From contig NZ_SKBR01000002.1 of NCBI RefSeq assembly GCF_013450295.1, forward strand, positions 620,001 to 684,000: a DNA stretch of 64,000 bases, written 5' to 3'. The notes beneath the pieces were generated by a model. The model worked only from the letters and a program-made list of their open reading frames with translations, searched no databases and was not told the DNA's origin. This DNA is from Streptomyces sp. AJS327. GTDB lineage: Bacteria > Actinomycetota > Actinomycetes > Streptomycetales > Streptomycetaceae. The translations under genes were made by a program, and so were the position numbers. Positions 27,015-37,217 of the stretch are shown piece after piece (position 1 is the stretch's first letter; every line of letters begins with the position of its first letter).

Positions 27015-28298
27015 ATGTCCGTCTATCTGAAGCGGAACTTCCTGCTGACCTACCTGGCGCAGTTCATCTCGTGGTTCGGCTCGAAACTGCTGATGATCTC
27101 CTACGTGGCGTTCATCTTCAAGGAGACCTCCAACGCCACGTCCTCCGCCCTGGTGTTCGCGATCGACTGGGGCACGAACCTGGTCGTCGGTCTCTTCGTC
27201 ACCCAGTGGATCGACAACAAGAACGCCAAGTACCTCATCGTCTGGCTCAACGTGGCGGCGGCCTGCGTCACCCTGGTCTTCCTGGGCTTCACCGACCCGA
27301 GTTGGTACGCCGCGGCGATCGTCATCATCTTCTTCCGCGGCCTGCTGAACAGCGCGGTCAACGCGGCCCGGATCAAGGCGCTGGTGCAGCTGTTCTCCAA
27401 GGAGGAGACCGACCTCTACTCGCCGGTCTTCAGCTCCAGCCAGCCGGTGGCCGTCGGCCTGTCCGGCGCGGTGGGCATCGTCATCCTCAACTACACCTCC
27501 TTCGCCGGCGTCATCGTCATCAACTCCCTCACCTTCCTGGTGGCGGCGGTGCTGATGATGTTCACCCGGCCGAACGAGGAGCGCCTGCGCGAGTCCATAG
27601 CCCAGGGGAACCCGGGGGAGAGCAAACTCGCCGGGATCAAGCGGGCGTTCAGCATCATCGCCAACAAGGAGCAGATCGCCTCCGCGGTCTTCTACATCAT
27701 CCTGGCGGTGACCACCTTCCAGGCCACCTACGAGCTGCTGATCAGCGTCATCCCCGAAGTCTGGTTCGGCTGGGGCCCGTCCGGCACGGCGATGTTCTTC
27801 CTGATCGAGTCGATCGCCGCGGTCGTCGGCCTGTTCGGGTACCAGTACTTCAACCGCCGGGGCCACTTCACCGACGTGAACCACCGCAAGGTGGCGCTCA
27901 CCATCATCCTGGGCGCCTCCGTGATGTACGCCGCGCTGCCGGCGACCCAGAACAGCCTGGTGGTCTGCGCGGCCTTCTTCACCGTCGTGGTGATGCTCGG
28001 AACGGCCCTGTGGACACACCAGTTCAAGATGATGATCGCCAAGAGCCCCGAGGAGAAGATCGCCTCGGTGGTCGGCGCCCAGACCGCCATGGGCTACAGC
28101 CTGATGGGCGTCTTCGCGCTGATCTTCTCGCTCGGCCTGAACGGCCTCGGCCCCTCCCCGACCGTCTGGATCAACGTCGCCTGCGGCGGGCTGCTGGTCC
28201 TCGGCTGGGAGTACGTCGCCCGCCGTATCAAGGAGAAGGAGCGGCGCCTGGCCGCCACGACCGACGGCGCCCCGCTGGAGCGCACCACGGTCAGCTGA
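27015..28298 (+). CDS. MFS transporter, probable product exporter
   Basis: This 427-residue membrane protein has about ten to twelve hydrophobic helices and charged loops, including 'GLFVTQWIDNKNAKYLIVW' in the place of the MFS loop 2-3 motif. The C-terminus is cytoplasmic and Arg/Lys/Glu-rich. It belongs to the MFS_3/enterobactin-exporter-like group by general appearance. ATG 27015 has GAGAGGC five bases upstream. Its place behind a ligase gene suggests export of the finished compound and so self-protection. Confidence 0.85.
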   Translation: MSVYLKRNFLLTYLAQFISWFGSKLLMISYVAFIFKETSNATSSALVFAIDWGTNLVVGLFVTQWIDNKNAKYLIVWLNVAAACVTLVFLGFTDPSWYAAAIVIIFFRGLLNSAVNAARIKALVQLFSKEETDLYSPVFSSSQPVAVGLSGAVGIVILNYTSFAGVIVINSLTFLVAAVLMMFTRPNEERLRESIAQGNPGESKLAGIKRAFSIIANKEQIASAVFYIILAVTTFQATYELLISVIPEVWFGWGPSGTAMFFLIESIAAVVGLFGYQYFNRRGHFTDVNHRKVALTIILGASVMYAALPATQNSLVVCAAFFTVVVMLGTALWTHQFKMMIAKSPEEKIASVVGAQTAMGYSLMGVFALIFSLGLNGLGPSPTVWINVACGGLLVLGWEYVARRIKEKERRLAATTDGAPLERTTVS

Positions 28299-28411
28299 CC
28301 CCCTCAGGGCGCCGCCGGTCGCTCCGGCGGCGCCCGCCCGGGCCGCGCGCCGCGCGGCCCACGACCACCACCGACCGGCCCACCGGGCCACGAGGGTCCA
28401 CGGAGAAGCAC

Positions 28412-28837
28412 ATGAGCCACGACGAGCTGAACGACGAGAGCAAGCGTGTCCTGGGCGTCGCCCCCGCCGCCCCGGAGGACGCGCTGCGCTACTTCTACCT
28501 GACCAAGCTGCGCTGCGAGACCGACCCCTACGACGTCCACCACGACCTGGAGGCGGGTGCCGAGGGCTTCGTCGTGCTGGACGTTCGCCGGGAGCCCGCC
28601 TACCGCGAGGCCCACGTCGCCGGGGCCCGGAACTTCTCGCACCACGACATGACCCCGGAGGCCATCGCCGCGCTCGACCCCGAGCAGGTCTACGTGACCT
28701 ACGGCTGGGGCCCCGGCTGCAACGGCGGTTCGCGCGGCGCGGCGAAGCTGGCCGCGGCAGGGCTGAGGGTCAAGGAGATGGTCGGCGGCCTGGAGTACTG
28801 GCAGCGCCAGGGCTTCCCGATCGAGAAGAGCGACTGA
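28412..28837 (+). CDS. Rhodanese-domain protein
   Basis: This 141-residue single-domain protein carries 'FVVLDVRREPAYREAHVAGA' (about 53-72) and the active-site loop 'WGPGCNGGSRGAAKLA' with catalytic C103. Rhodaneses carry sulfane sulfur as a cysteine persulfide. It may donate sulfur to the product, or be a cellular passenger at the end of operon 2. ATG 28412 has GGAGAAG upstream. A 113-bp gap separates it from the MFS gene; a hairpin follows it. Confidence 0.9.
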   Translation: MSHDELNDESKRVLGVAPAAPEDALRYFYLTKLRCETDPYDVHHDLEAGAEGFVVLDVRREPAYREAHVAGARNFSHHDMTPEAIAALDPEQVYVTYGWGPGCNGGSRGAAKLAAAGLRVKEMVGGLEYWQRQGFPIEKSD

Positions 28838-29510
28838 GGAGCGAACGCTCCCGGCCCGGCGGGCCGCCCCACCCCACCGGTGGCGCGGCCCGCTCCGGCG
28901 CGCCGTCCCGCGCCCCGGGACGGGGTCGCCGCCCGCGCCCCGGTACGCGCCCTGAGCGGCGCGCACCGGGGCGCGGACGTGTCCGGGGCGGGGGCTGGCT
29001 CGCGTGGTGCCCTGGCGGCCGCCGAGCGGCCCGTGACGGCCCGGGGGAGCCCCGGTGGACCGCCGGGCGGCAGGCCAACACAGCGCAGAATGACGGTAGT
29101 TGGTTGGTCCGCCGCACCTGAGCCAAGTCGCCCGGCGTTCCGCGGAGTTCGCCCTCGGTTCCCGGGGGAGAGCCGCCGCCCCCGCTCGCCGGACGGGCGG
29201 CGCGGCGCCCGCGCGGACCTCCCCCCGTCACTCCGGTGGATCGGCCAACTACCGTGCGCGAAAGGGCGGATGGTGCGGCCCCGGAGGCACCCGGAATTCC
29301 GATACTCGCGGCGCCGCCTCCGTATAACGGTACGTGCCGCCTTCCATCACAGTTGCGCATCCTTTCGTCTCGAAGGCTGGCGACTGATCGTGACCGGGAT
29401 GAAGACTCACCCGCCATAGGCCACCCGGTCCTGTGTACGACACTCCAACGAAACCGCCACCCGCGGTAAATACAGGCAAGGCAACGCCGGTTGAGAGGGA
29501 TCTGCGCCAG
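28838..29510. other. Intergenic region before the opp operon
   Basis: After the terminator hairpin there is no gene-like stretch. The AT-richer part, 29310-29430, with 'tataacggta', is the likely promoter and leader of the opp operon. I see no recognisable riboswitch. Confidence 0.5.
28859..28893 (+). terminator. Hairpin after the rhodanese gene
   Basis: GCGGGCCGC (28859-28867) pairs perfectly with GCGGCCCGC (28885-28893). There is no U tract, as is usual in Streptomyces. It probably ends operon 2. Confidence 0.5.
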
Positions 29511-30512
29511 ATGACGGCACCACCGCATAAGACCCTTACGGAGCAGGCGGCTACCCCTCCGGCGGGCGAGGGTGAGGGCGAAGTCAAGGCGATCGAGGGT
29601 CGCTCGCTCGGACGGATCGCCTGGGACCGGCTGAAGCGGGACAAGTTCGCGATGGCGGGCGCCGTGATCGTGGTGAGCCTCATCGTGCTCGCCCTCCTCT
29701 CCCGGCCGCTACAGATGATGCTGGGCCTGGACCCGAACCGGCTGAACCAGGACCTCGTGGACCCCTCGCTGAGCACCCCGCTCGGCTCCTTCGGCGGCAT
29801 CAGCTGGGACCATCCGTTGGGCGTGGAGCCGAAGTTCGGGCGGGACATCGCCACCCGGATCCTGGAGGGCTCCTGGGTGTCGATGCTGGTCGCCTTCAGC
29901 GCCACCTTGTTCGCGGTGATCCTCGGCACCGTCCTCGGGATCATCGCGGGCTTCTACGGAGGCTGGGCCGACACCGTCATCAGCCGGGCCATGGACGTCT
30001 TCCTCGCCTTCCCGCTGTTGCTGTTCGCCATCTCGATCTCCGCCGCGCTCCAGGGCGGTGCCTTCGGGCTGGAGGGGCTACCCCTCCACGTCGGCGTGCT
30101 GATCTTCGTGATCGGCTTCTTCAGCTGGCCGTACATCGGGCGGGTGGTCCGCGGGCAGACGCTCTCGCTCAGAGAGCGGGAGTTCGTCGAAGCCGCCCGA
30201 AGTCTGGGCGCCCGGGGCCCGTTCATCCTCTTCCGGGAACTGCTGCCGAACCTGATAGCGCCGATCCTGGTGTACTCGACGCTGCTCATCCCGACCAACA
30301 TCCTCTTCGAGGCGTACCTCAGCTTCCTCGGAGTGGGCATCCAGGAGCCGCAGGCGTCGTGGGGCGGGATGCTGAACCACGCCGTGGACTACTACAAGGT
30401 CGACCCGATGTTCATGATCATGCCGGGTATGGCGATCTTCATCACGGTGTTGTCCTTCAACCTGCTGGGCGACGGCTTGCGAGACGCACTCGACCCGAAG
30501 AGCCGCCGCTGA
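29511..30512 (+). CDS. oppC: Oligopeptide ABC transporter permease (OppC/DppC type)
   Basis: This 333-residue membrane protein starts with a cytoplasmic tail that has a conserved 'RSLGRIAWDRLKRDKFAMAG' ahead of helix 1, then five more helices, and the ATPase-contact loop 'EFVEAARSLGARGPFILFRE' (about 221-240). This is the OppC half of the permease pair. ATG 29511 ('MTAPPHKT') is preferred, with GAGAGGGA about ten bases upstream; GTG 29433 in frame is an alternative. Gene order is unusual, with oppC first, then the binding protein, oppB, oppD and oppF, which matches the Streptomyces arrangement. Confidence 0.92.
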   Translation: MTAPPHKTLTEQAATPPAGEGEGEVKAIEGRSLGRIAWDRLKRDKFAMAGAVIVVSLIVLALLSRPLQMMLGLDPNRLNQDLVDPSLSTPLGSFGGISWDHPLGVEPKFGRDIATRILEGSWVSMLVAFSATLFAVILGTVLGIIAGFYGGWADTVISRAMDVFLAFPLLLFAISISAALQGGAFGLEGLPLHVGVLIFVIGFFSWPYIGRVVRGQTLSLREREFVEAARSLGARGPFILFRELLPNLIAPILVYSTLLIPTNILFEAYLSFLGVGIQEPQASWGGMLNHAVDYYKVDPMFMIMPGMAIFITVLSFNLLGDGLRDALDPKSRR

Positions 30513-30575
30513 CCGAAGCGCGGCCCGAGCTGCGCCTGTATACCCGACACTCTGAACCAGGGGGCACACTCCACC

Positions 30576-32321
30576 ATGAAGAGCAGGTCGAAATCGGCCG
30601 CACTGCTGGCGGCTTCGGTCGCCGTGGTGCTCACGGCCACCGCGTGCGGTGGTGGTGACAAGACCGAGGAAGGCGACGCGAAGGCCAACGCCGCCGTCAA
30701 GCAGATGGTCAACGCCTCGGAAAAGAAGGGCGGGACGCTCGTCTACGAGTCGAAGGACTCCCCGGACTCCTTCGACCCCGGCAACACGTACTACGGCTTC
30801 ATCTTCAACTTCAGCCGCCTGTACGCCCGTCCGCTCACCACCTTCCAGCCGGGCGCCGGCGACCAGGGCAACAAGGTCGTCCCGGACCTCGCGAAGAGCC
30901 TGGGCAAGCCCTCGGACAACGCGAAGACCTGGACGTACAAGCTGCGCAAGGGCGTGAAGTACGACGACGGCACCGAGGTCACCTCGAAGGACGTCAAGCA
31001 CGCCATCGAGCGGAGCAACTTCGCCCCCGAGGTCAACCACAACGGCCCCGTGTACCTCAAGCAGTACCTGAAGGACAACGACAAGCCGTACAAGGGTCCG
31101 TACAAGGAGAAGGACAACGAGGACGGTCTCAAGTCCATCGAGACCCCGGACAAGCACACGATCATCTTCCACCTCAAGCAGTCCTTCGCCGAGTTCGACT
31201 ACCTGCTGGCCAACCCGCAGTCGGCGCCGGTTCCCAAGTCCAAGGACAAGGGCGCGAAGTACGTCGAGAACATGGTCTCCTCGGGCTCGTACAGCATCCA
31301 GGACTACAAGCACGACCAGCAGGTCACGCTGGTGCGCAACAAGCACTGGAGCGCCAAGAACGACCCGATGCGCAAGCAGCTGCCCGAGAAGATCGTGGTC
31401 AAGCTGAAGGTCAACCAGGAGACCATCGACAACAACCTGAAGGCCGGCAAGACCCACGTCGACCTCATGGGTACCGGTGTCGCGGCCCAGACCCAGTCCG
31501 AGCTGCTCTCCGACAAGGACCCGAACACCGACAACGCCCAGGGCGGCCGGCTGTTCTACTCCGCCCTGAACACCAAGGTCGCGCCGTTCGACAAGCTCGC
31601 CTGCCGTCGCGCCGTGCAGTACGCGATCGACAAGGAGTCGGCGCGCACCTCCTTCGGCGGCCCGGTCAAGGGCGACATCGCCAGCACGGTGCTCCCCTCG
31701 GACCTGCCCGGTCACAAGAAGTACGACCTGTTCAAGACCAAGGACAACAAGGGCAACATCGCCAAGGCCAAGGCCGAGCTGAAGAAGTGCGGTAAGCCGA
31801 ACGGCTTCAGCACCACGCTGACCGCCCGCAACGACCGGCAGGACGAGGTCGACGCGGCGACGTCGGTCCAGTCCTCGCTCAAGCGGGTCGGTATCAACGC
31901 GAAGCTCCAGAAGTACCCGACCAACAAGTACTTCGAGAACTACGCCGGTGTCCCGAAGTTCACCGAGGACAAGAAGATCGGCATCATGATGATGGAGTGG
32001 GGTGCCGACTGGCCGACCGGCTTCGGCTACCTCCAGCAGGTGATGCACGGTGACGCCATCAAGGAGTCCGGCAACACCAACCTGTCCCAGCTGGACGACC
32101 CGAAGATCAACGATCTGCTGGACAAGACCATCGCCAACACCGATGAGGCGTCCCGGGAACGGGCCTACGTCACGGTCGACAAGATGGTGATGGAGCAGGC
32201 GGTGATCGTGCCGCTCGCCTACCGCAAGGCGCTGCACTACCGGTCACCGAAGCTCACCAACGTGGTAGCCAACCCCGCCTGGAGCGGTCAGTACGACTAC
32301 CTCAACCTCGGTCTCAAGTGA
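30576..32321 (+). CDS. oppA: Oligopeptide-binding lipoprotein
   Basis: This 581-residue extracellular solute-binding protein (family 5) has a lipoprotein signal with lipobox 'LTATAC', where C24 is lipidated. The mature part shows the SBP_5 pattern: 'DSPDSFDPGNTYY' near residue 65, 'TWTYKLRKGVKYDDGTEVT' near 118 and 'RAVQYAIDKESAR' near 347. It is Lys/Asp-rich compared with its neighbours. It should deliver peptides to the OppBC permease. A strong hairpin follows it. Confidence 0.95.
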   Translation: MKSRSKSAALLAASVAVVLTATACGGGDKTEEGDAKANAAVKQMVNASEKKGGTLVYESKDSPDSFDPGNTYYGFIFNFSRLYARPLTTFQPGAGDQGNKVVPDLAKSLGKPSDNAKTWTYKLRKGVKYDDGTEVTSKDVKHAIERSNFAPEVNHNGPVYLKQYLKDNDKPYKGPYKEKDNEDGLKSIETPDKHTIIFHLKQSFAEFDYLLANPQSAPVPKSKDKGAKYVENMVSSGSYSIQDYKHDQQVTLVRNKHWSAKNDPMRKQLPEKIVVKLKVNQETIDNNLKAGKTHVDLMGTGVAAQTQSELLSDKDPNTDNAQGGRLFYSALNTKVAPFDKLACRRAVQYAIDKESARTSFGGPVKGDIASTVLPSDLPGHKKYDLFKTKDNKGNIAKAKAELKKCGKPNGFSTTLTARNDRQDEVDAATSVQSSLKRVGINAKLQKYPTNKYFENYAGVPKFTEDKKIGIMMMEWGADWPTGFGYLQQVMHGDAIKESGNTNLSQLDDPKINDLLDKTIANTDEASRERAYVTVDKMVMEQAVIVPLAYRKALHYRSPKLTNVVANPAWSGQYDYLNLGLK

Positions 32322-32327
32322 CCGTGA

Positions 32328-32359
32328 CCCCGGGCCAGCGGCGAACCGCTGGCCCGGGG
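32328..32359 (+). terminator. Strong hairpin between oppA and oppB
   Basis: A perfect 14-bp stem (32328-32341 with 32346-32359) closes a CGAA tetraloop. It can act as a partial terminator or as a 3' stabiliser, giving more binding-protein mRNA than permease mRNA. Confidence 0.85.
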
Positions 32360-32508
32360 CCCTCCCGTTTCTGACCTCCGTCAGCTGACGTCCCGCCCCC
32401 CGACTGCCCACGCCGTGGAAGGCAGGTGAAGGCAGCGCTGGTCATCGACCGCCCGGACCTCCCCACAGGGAGGCGCTGGCGGCCGGGGGCCACAGAAGCC
32501 GCTCATCA

Positions 32509-33516
32509 GTGTTTGTGTACCTCGTCAGGCGGACGATCGCCGCGGTGTTGCTGCTGCTCGTGGTGAGCGCGATCACGTTTGCGATCTTCTTCCTGCTGCC
32601 GCGGCTGACCGGCACCACCACCGACTCGCTCGCCGCGCAGTACGTCGGCCGTAACCCCTCACCCGAGGCCATCGCCGCGGTCAAGAAGAACCTCGGCTTC
32701 GACCAGCCCCTCTACCAGCAGTACTGGGACTTCATCAGCGGTCTGGTCGCCGGTCGCGAGTACCAGATCGGCCCGGACCCGACCCAGTGCAACTTCCCCT
32801 GCTTCGGCTACTCCTTCAAGGACAACTTCGAGGTGTGGCCGCAGATGGTCGACCGGCTTCCGGTCACCGCCTCGCTGGCGCTCGGCGCCGCGACCATCTG
32901 GCTGGTCGCCGGTGTGGGCACCGGCATCATCTCGGCCCTCCGCCCCGGTTCGATCTTCGACCGGATCGCGATGGGCGTCGCGCTGGCCGGCGTCTCGCTG
33001 CCGATGTTCTTCACCGGTGTCCTCTCGCTCGCGGTGTTCGTCTTCCACTGGCCGGTGTTCACCAACGTCTACGTCCCGCTGACGGAGGATCCGGTCGCCT
33101 GGGCACAGGCGATGGTGCTGCCCTGGTGCACGCTCGCCTTCCTCTACGCGGCGCTCTACGCGCGGCTCACCCGGTCCGGGATGCTGGAGACGCTGGGTGA
33201 GGACTACATCCGCACCGCCCGCGCGAAGGGTCTGCGGGAGCGCGTGGTCATCAGCAAGCACGGGCTGCGCTCGGCGCTGATCCCGGTGGTCACCGTCTTC
33301 GGGATGGACTTCGGGCTGCTGCTCGGCGGCGCGGTCGTCACCGAGACGGTCTTCTCCTACCCGGGGCTGGGCCAGTTCGCCTATGCCGCGATCCAGCAGA
33401 ACGACCTGCCGATCATCCTCGGCGTCACGCTGTTCACGGCGGCCTTCGTCATCGTCTGCAACCTGATTGTGGACCTCGTCTACGCCGTCATCGACCCCCG
33501 AGTGAGGCTGGCATGA
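32509..33516 (+). CDS. oppB: Oligopeptide ABC transporter permease (OppB/DppB type)
   Basis: This 335-residue membrane protein has the OppB N-terminus 'VYLVRRTIAAVLLLLVVSA', an extracellular loop with 'PDPTQCNFPCFGYSF' and the ATPase-contact loop 'DYIRTARAKGLRERVVISKH' (about 228-247). It ends 'LVYAVIDPRVRLA', typical of OppB. GTG 32509 is the start. Its TGA overlaps the ATG of oppD by four bases (33513-33516), so the two are translationally coupled. Confidence 0.95.
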   Translation: MFVYLVRRTIAAVLLLLVVSAITFAIFFLLPRLTGTTTDSLAAQYVGRNPSPEAIAAVKKNLGFDQPLYQQYWDFISGLVAGREYQIGPDPTQCNFPCFGYSFKDNFEVWPQMVDRLPVTASLALGAATIWLVAGVGTGIISALRPGSIFDRIAMGVALAGVSLPMFFTGVLSLAVFVFHWPVFTNVYVPLTEDPVAWAQAMVLPWCTLAFLYAALYARLTRSGMLETLGEDYIRTARAKGLRERVVISKHGLRSALIPVVTVFGMDFGLLLGGAVVTETVFSYPGLGQFAYAAIQQNDLPIILGVTLFTAAFVIVCNLIVDLVYAVIDPRVRLA

Positions 33517-34867
33517 CCGCATCCCGTCCGGGGGCCGCCCCGGAGCCCGAGCCGGACACGGCCGCGAAGGAGCCGGAGGCGGGCGCCAGCCCGGAGCCGG
33601 AGGCCACCGCGGCGACGCGCACCGGGGAGTCCCCGGACACCGCGGACACCCCCGAGCGGCCGGACACCGCTGAGGCCGCCGCCGACGGCGCCGCTGACGA
33701 CGGCGCCGGGGAGACCGGGACCGCCGGGATCCCCGAGGTCTCCCAGGGCCCGAAAGCCACCGAGGGCCCGGCGGTCTCGAAGGGCCCGGCGCCTTCCGAG
33801 GTCTCCGGGAAGCCCGCGGCCGACGGCGAGAGCCCGCGCGCCTTCCTCGACGTGCGCGATCTGCGGGTGCACTTCCCCACCGACGACGGACTGGTCAAGT
33901 CGGTCGACGGGCTCACCTTCTCGCTGGAGAAGGGCAGCACCCTCGGCATCGTCGGGGAGTCGGGCTCGGGTAAGTCCGTCACCTCGCTCGGCGTGATGGG
34001 GCTGCACACCGCGGGACAGCGGGACAAGTCCAAGGTCCGGATCTCCGGCGAGATCTGGCTGGACGGGCAGGAGCTGCTGGGGGCCGCGCCGGACACCGTA
34101 CGGCGGCTGCGCGGCCGGGAGATGGCGATGATCTTCCAGGACCCGCTCTCCGCGCTGCACCCGTACTACACGATCGGGCACCAGATCGTGGAGGCCTACC
34201 GGGTCCACCACGACGTCTCCAAGAAGGACGCGCGGCGGCGCGCGGTCGAGATGCTCGACCGGGTGGGGATCCCGCAGCCGGACAAGCGGGTCAACAGCTA
34301 CCCGCACGAGTTCTCCGGCGGTATGCGGCAGCGCGCCATGATCGCGATGTCGCTGGTGAACAACCCCGAGCTGCTGATCGCGGACGAGCCGACCACCGCG
34401 CTCGACGTGACCGTCCAGGCCCAGATCCTGGACCTGATCCGCGACCTCCAGCAGGAGTTCGGCTCGGCCGTCATCATCATCACCCACGACCTCGGGGTCG
34501 TCGCCGAGCTGGCCGACGACATCCTGGTGATGTACGGCGGCCGGTGCGTGGAGTACGGCTCCGCCGAACAGGTCTTCCACGAGCCCCACCACCCCTACAC
34601 CTGGGGCCTGCTGGGATCCATGCCGCGTATCGACCGGGAGCGCACCGAGCGGCTGGTCCCGGTGAAGGGCTCGCCGCCCAGCCTGATCAACATCCCGTCC
34701 GGCTGCGCGTTCAACCCCCGCTGCCCGTACGCGGACCTGCCCGGTGAGGAGCGGACCCGCACCGAGCGGCCGGAGCTGCGCGTGGTGGCGGAGGGTCACC
34801 TGACGGCCTGCCACCTCTCCGCCGCGCAGCGCGACCGGATCTGGAACGAAGAGATTGCCCCGAAGCT

Positions 34868-34871
<4 letters not shown>
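33513..34871 (+). CDS. oppD: Oligopeptide ABC transporter ATP-binding protein (OppD type) with long N-terminal extension
   Basis: This 452-residue ATPase has Walker A 'GESGSGKS' at 148-155, the signature 'FSGGMRQRAMIAMSL', Walker B 'LLIADEPTTALD' and the OppD C-terminal cysteine region 'SGCAFNPRCPYAD' that often binds an iron-sulfur cluster. The first 108 residues are an unusual Ala/Pro/Glu/Asp/Gly-rich, disordered-looking extension before the normal start of the fold at 'FLDVRDLRVHFP'. There is no internal start with a good ribosome site near that point. ATG 33513 overlaps oppB; the stop overlaps oppF. Confidence 0.95.
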
Positions 34872-35980
<1,109 letters not shown>

Positions 35981-35994
35981 TCCGGGTGGCCGCC

Positions 35995-36024
35995 CGTCCC
36001 CGGCGCCGTTGGGCGCGGGGGACG
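35995..36024 (+). terminator. Hairpin after oppF
   Basis: A 13-bp stem with one mismatch (35995-36007 with 36012-36024) lies 15 bases after the oppF stop. No U tract. It probably ends the opp operon. Confidence 0.55.
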
Positions 36025-36056
36025 GGGGCGTCCCGGAGCCGCTGGCGGGGGACGGA

Positions 36057-36068
36057 TACCCGCGGGTA
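36057..36068. promoter_or_regulatory. Perfect palindrome over the thioesterase promoter
   Basis: The 12-bp perfect palindrome TACCCGCGGGTA lies 13 bp upstream of a TACCGT -10-like hexamer (36081-36086), so a bound factor would cover the -35 region. It is a good operator candidate. Confidence 0.55.
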
Positions 36069-36092
36069 ACAAAATCCGTGTACCGTGCCCGC

Positions 36093-36998
36093 ATGTCTGA
36101 TGTCACCACCGGAGTCCCCACCGGCGACTCCGCGCCCGAGCGGAGCCCCGTGCCAGCGCCGGCGTCCGCACCGCCCGCCGTGGAGTACGAGTTCGACCGG
36201 GACACCGCCGTACGGCGGACCGGTCCCGGCGACTACCGGGCCGAACTCTCCGGTGGCTGGGGCATCGGCCACGCGCTGAACGGCGGCTACCTGCTCGCCG
36301 TCCTCGGGCGGGCCCTCGGGGAGGAGCTGCCGCACCCGGACCCCTTCACGGTGAGTGCGCACTACCTGAGCGCGACCAGCGCCGGTCCCGCCACCGTCCG
36401 CGTCGACACCCTGCGCGCCGGCCGGACCCTGTCCACCGCCACCGCCGGGCTGTACCAGACCGGCCCGGACGGCGAGGAGACCGAGCGCATCCGGGTCCTC
36501 GCCACCTACGGAGACCTCGCCGCCCTCCCGGACGACGTGCGCACCAGCGCCAAACCCCCGGCCATGCCGCCGCCCGAGGGCTGCTTCAGCGCGGCCGACG
36601 CCCCGAAGGGCACGGACGGCGGCTCCGAGATGGTCCACCGGCTCGACCTGCGGATGGACCCGTCGACCTGCGGCTGGGCGGTGGGCACCCCCAGCGGGCG
36701 CGGCGAGATGCGGGCCTGGCTCGGACTGGCCGACGGTCGGGCCGCCGACCCGCTGTCCCTGCTGATGACGGTGGACGCGCTGCCGCCCACCGCCTTCGAA
36801 CTCGGCCTCACCGGCTGGGTCCCCACCGTCGAGCTGACCGTGCACGTCCGCGGCCGCCCAGCGCCCGGCGCGCTCCGAGTCGCGATCTCCACCCGCAACC
36901 TCGCCGGGGGCTTCCTGGAGGAGGACGCCGAGATCTGGGACTCCGAGGACCGGCTCGTCGCCCAGTCTCGCCAGCTGGCCCGCGCCCGGATCGGCTGA
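36093..36998 (+). CDS. Acyl-CoA thioesterase-like (double hotdog) protein
   Basis: This 301-residue protein has the TesB-like pattern: 'GWGIGHALNGGYLLAVLGRA' near residues 53-72, a second hotdog half with 'MTVDALPPTAFELG' and a C-terminal 'EIWDSEDRLVAQSRQLA'. It should hydrolyse an acyl thioester; the substrate is unknown. The -10-like hexamer TACCGT ends six bases before ATG 36093 and no ribosome site is seen, so the mRNA is probably leaderless. A palindrome at 36057-36068 may repress it. Confidence 0.85.
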   Translation: MSDVTTGVPTGDSAPERSPVPAPASAPPAVEYEFDRDTAVRRTGPGDYRAELSGGWGIGHALNGGYLLAVLGRALGEELPHPDPFTVSAHYLSATSAGPATVRVDTLRAGRTLSTATAGLYQTGPDGEETERIRVLATYGDLAALPDDVRTSAKPPAMPPPEGCFSAADAPKGTDGGSEMVHRLDLRMDPSTCGWAVGTPSGRGEMRAWLGLADGRAADPLSLLMTVDALPPTAFELGLTGWVPTVELTVHVRGRPAPGALRVAISTRNLAGGFLEEDAEIWDSEDRLVAQSRQLARARIG

Positions 36999-37217
36999 GC
37001 GGCCCCGGCGCCGCACGGTGCCGCCCGCCGCCGTCCGCTCCCGGGGTGGGCCGCCCGCCGCTGTCCGCTCCCGGAGCCGCTCGTGGCCGGGGCGTTCCCG
37101 CGGGTCCGGACCGCGTGGGGTGAACGCCCCGGTAACCGTCGACAACGGGCCGTTTGGCCGATTCCAGGTAGCTTGGAAGAGGAGAAGAGGCGTCGTTCGA
37201 GAGAAGGCGGTCACACA

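Larger units (their letters stand above)
12955..28837. other. Putative ATP-grasp-centred biosynthetic gene cluster
   Basis: Eleven genes lie between the core sseB pair and the core opp operon. Plus-strand operon 1 holds oxygenase, desaturase-like enzyme, PurD-EctB fusion and two ATP-grasp ligases. A DUF885 peptidase and a LuxR-type regulator face the other way. Plus-strand operon 2 holds NudC-like hydrolase, ATP-grasp ligase, MFS exporter and rhodanese. There is no NRPS, PKS, terpene or RiPP gene. The enzyme set points to ligation of modified amino acids without a thiotemplate. Cluster edges are inferred from gene content and the return of core genes on both sides; DUF885 could be a bystander. 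Confidence 0.75.
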
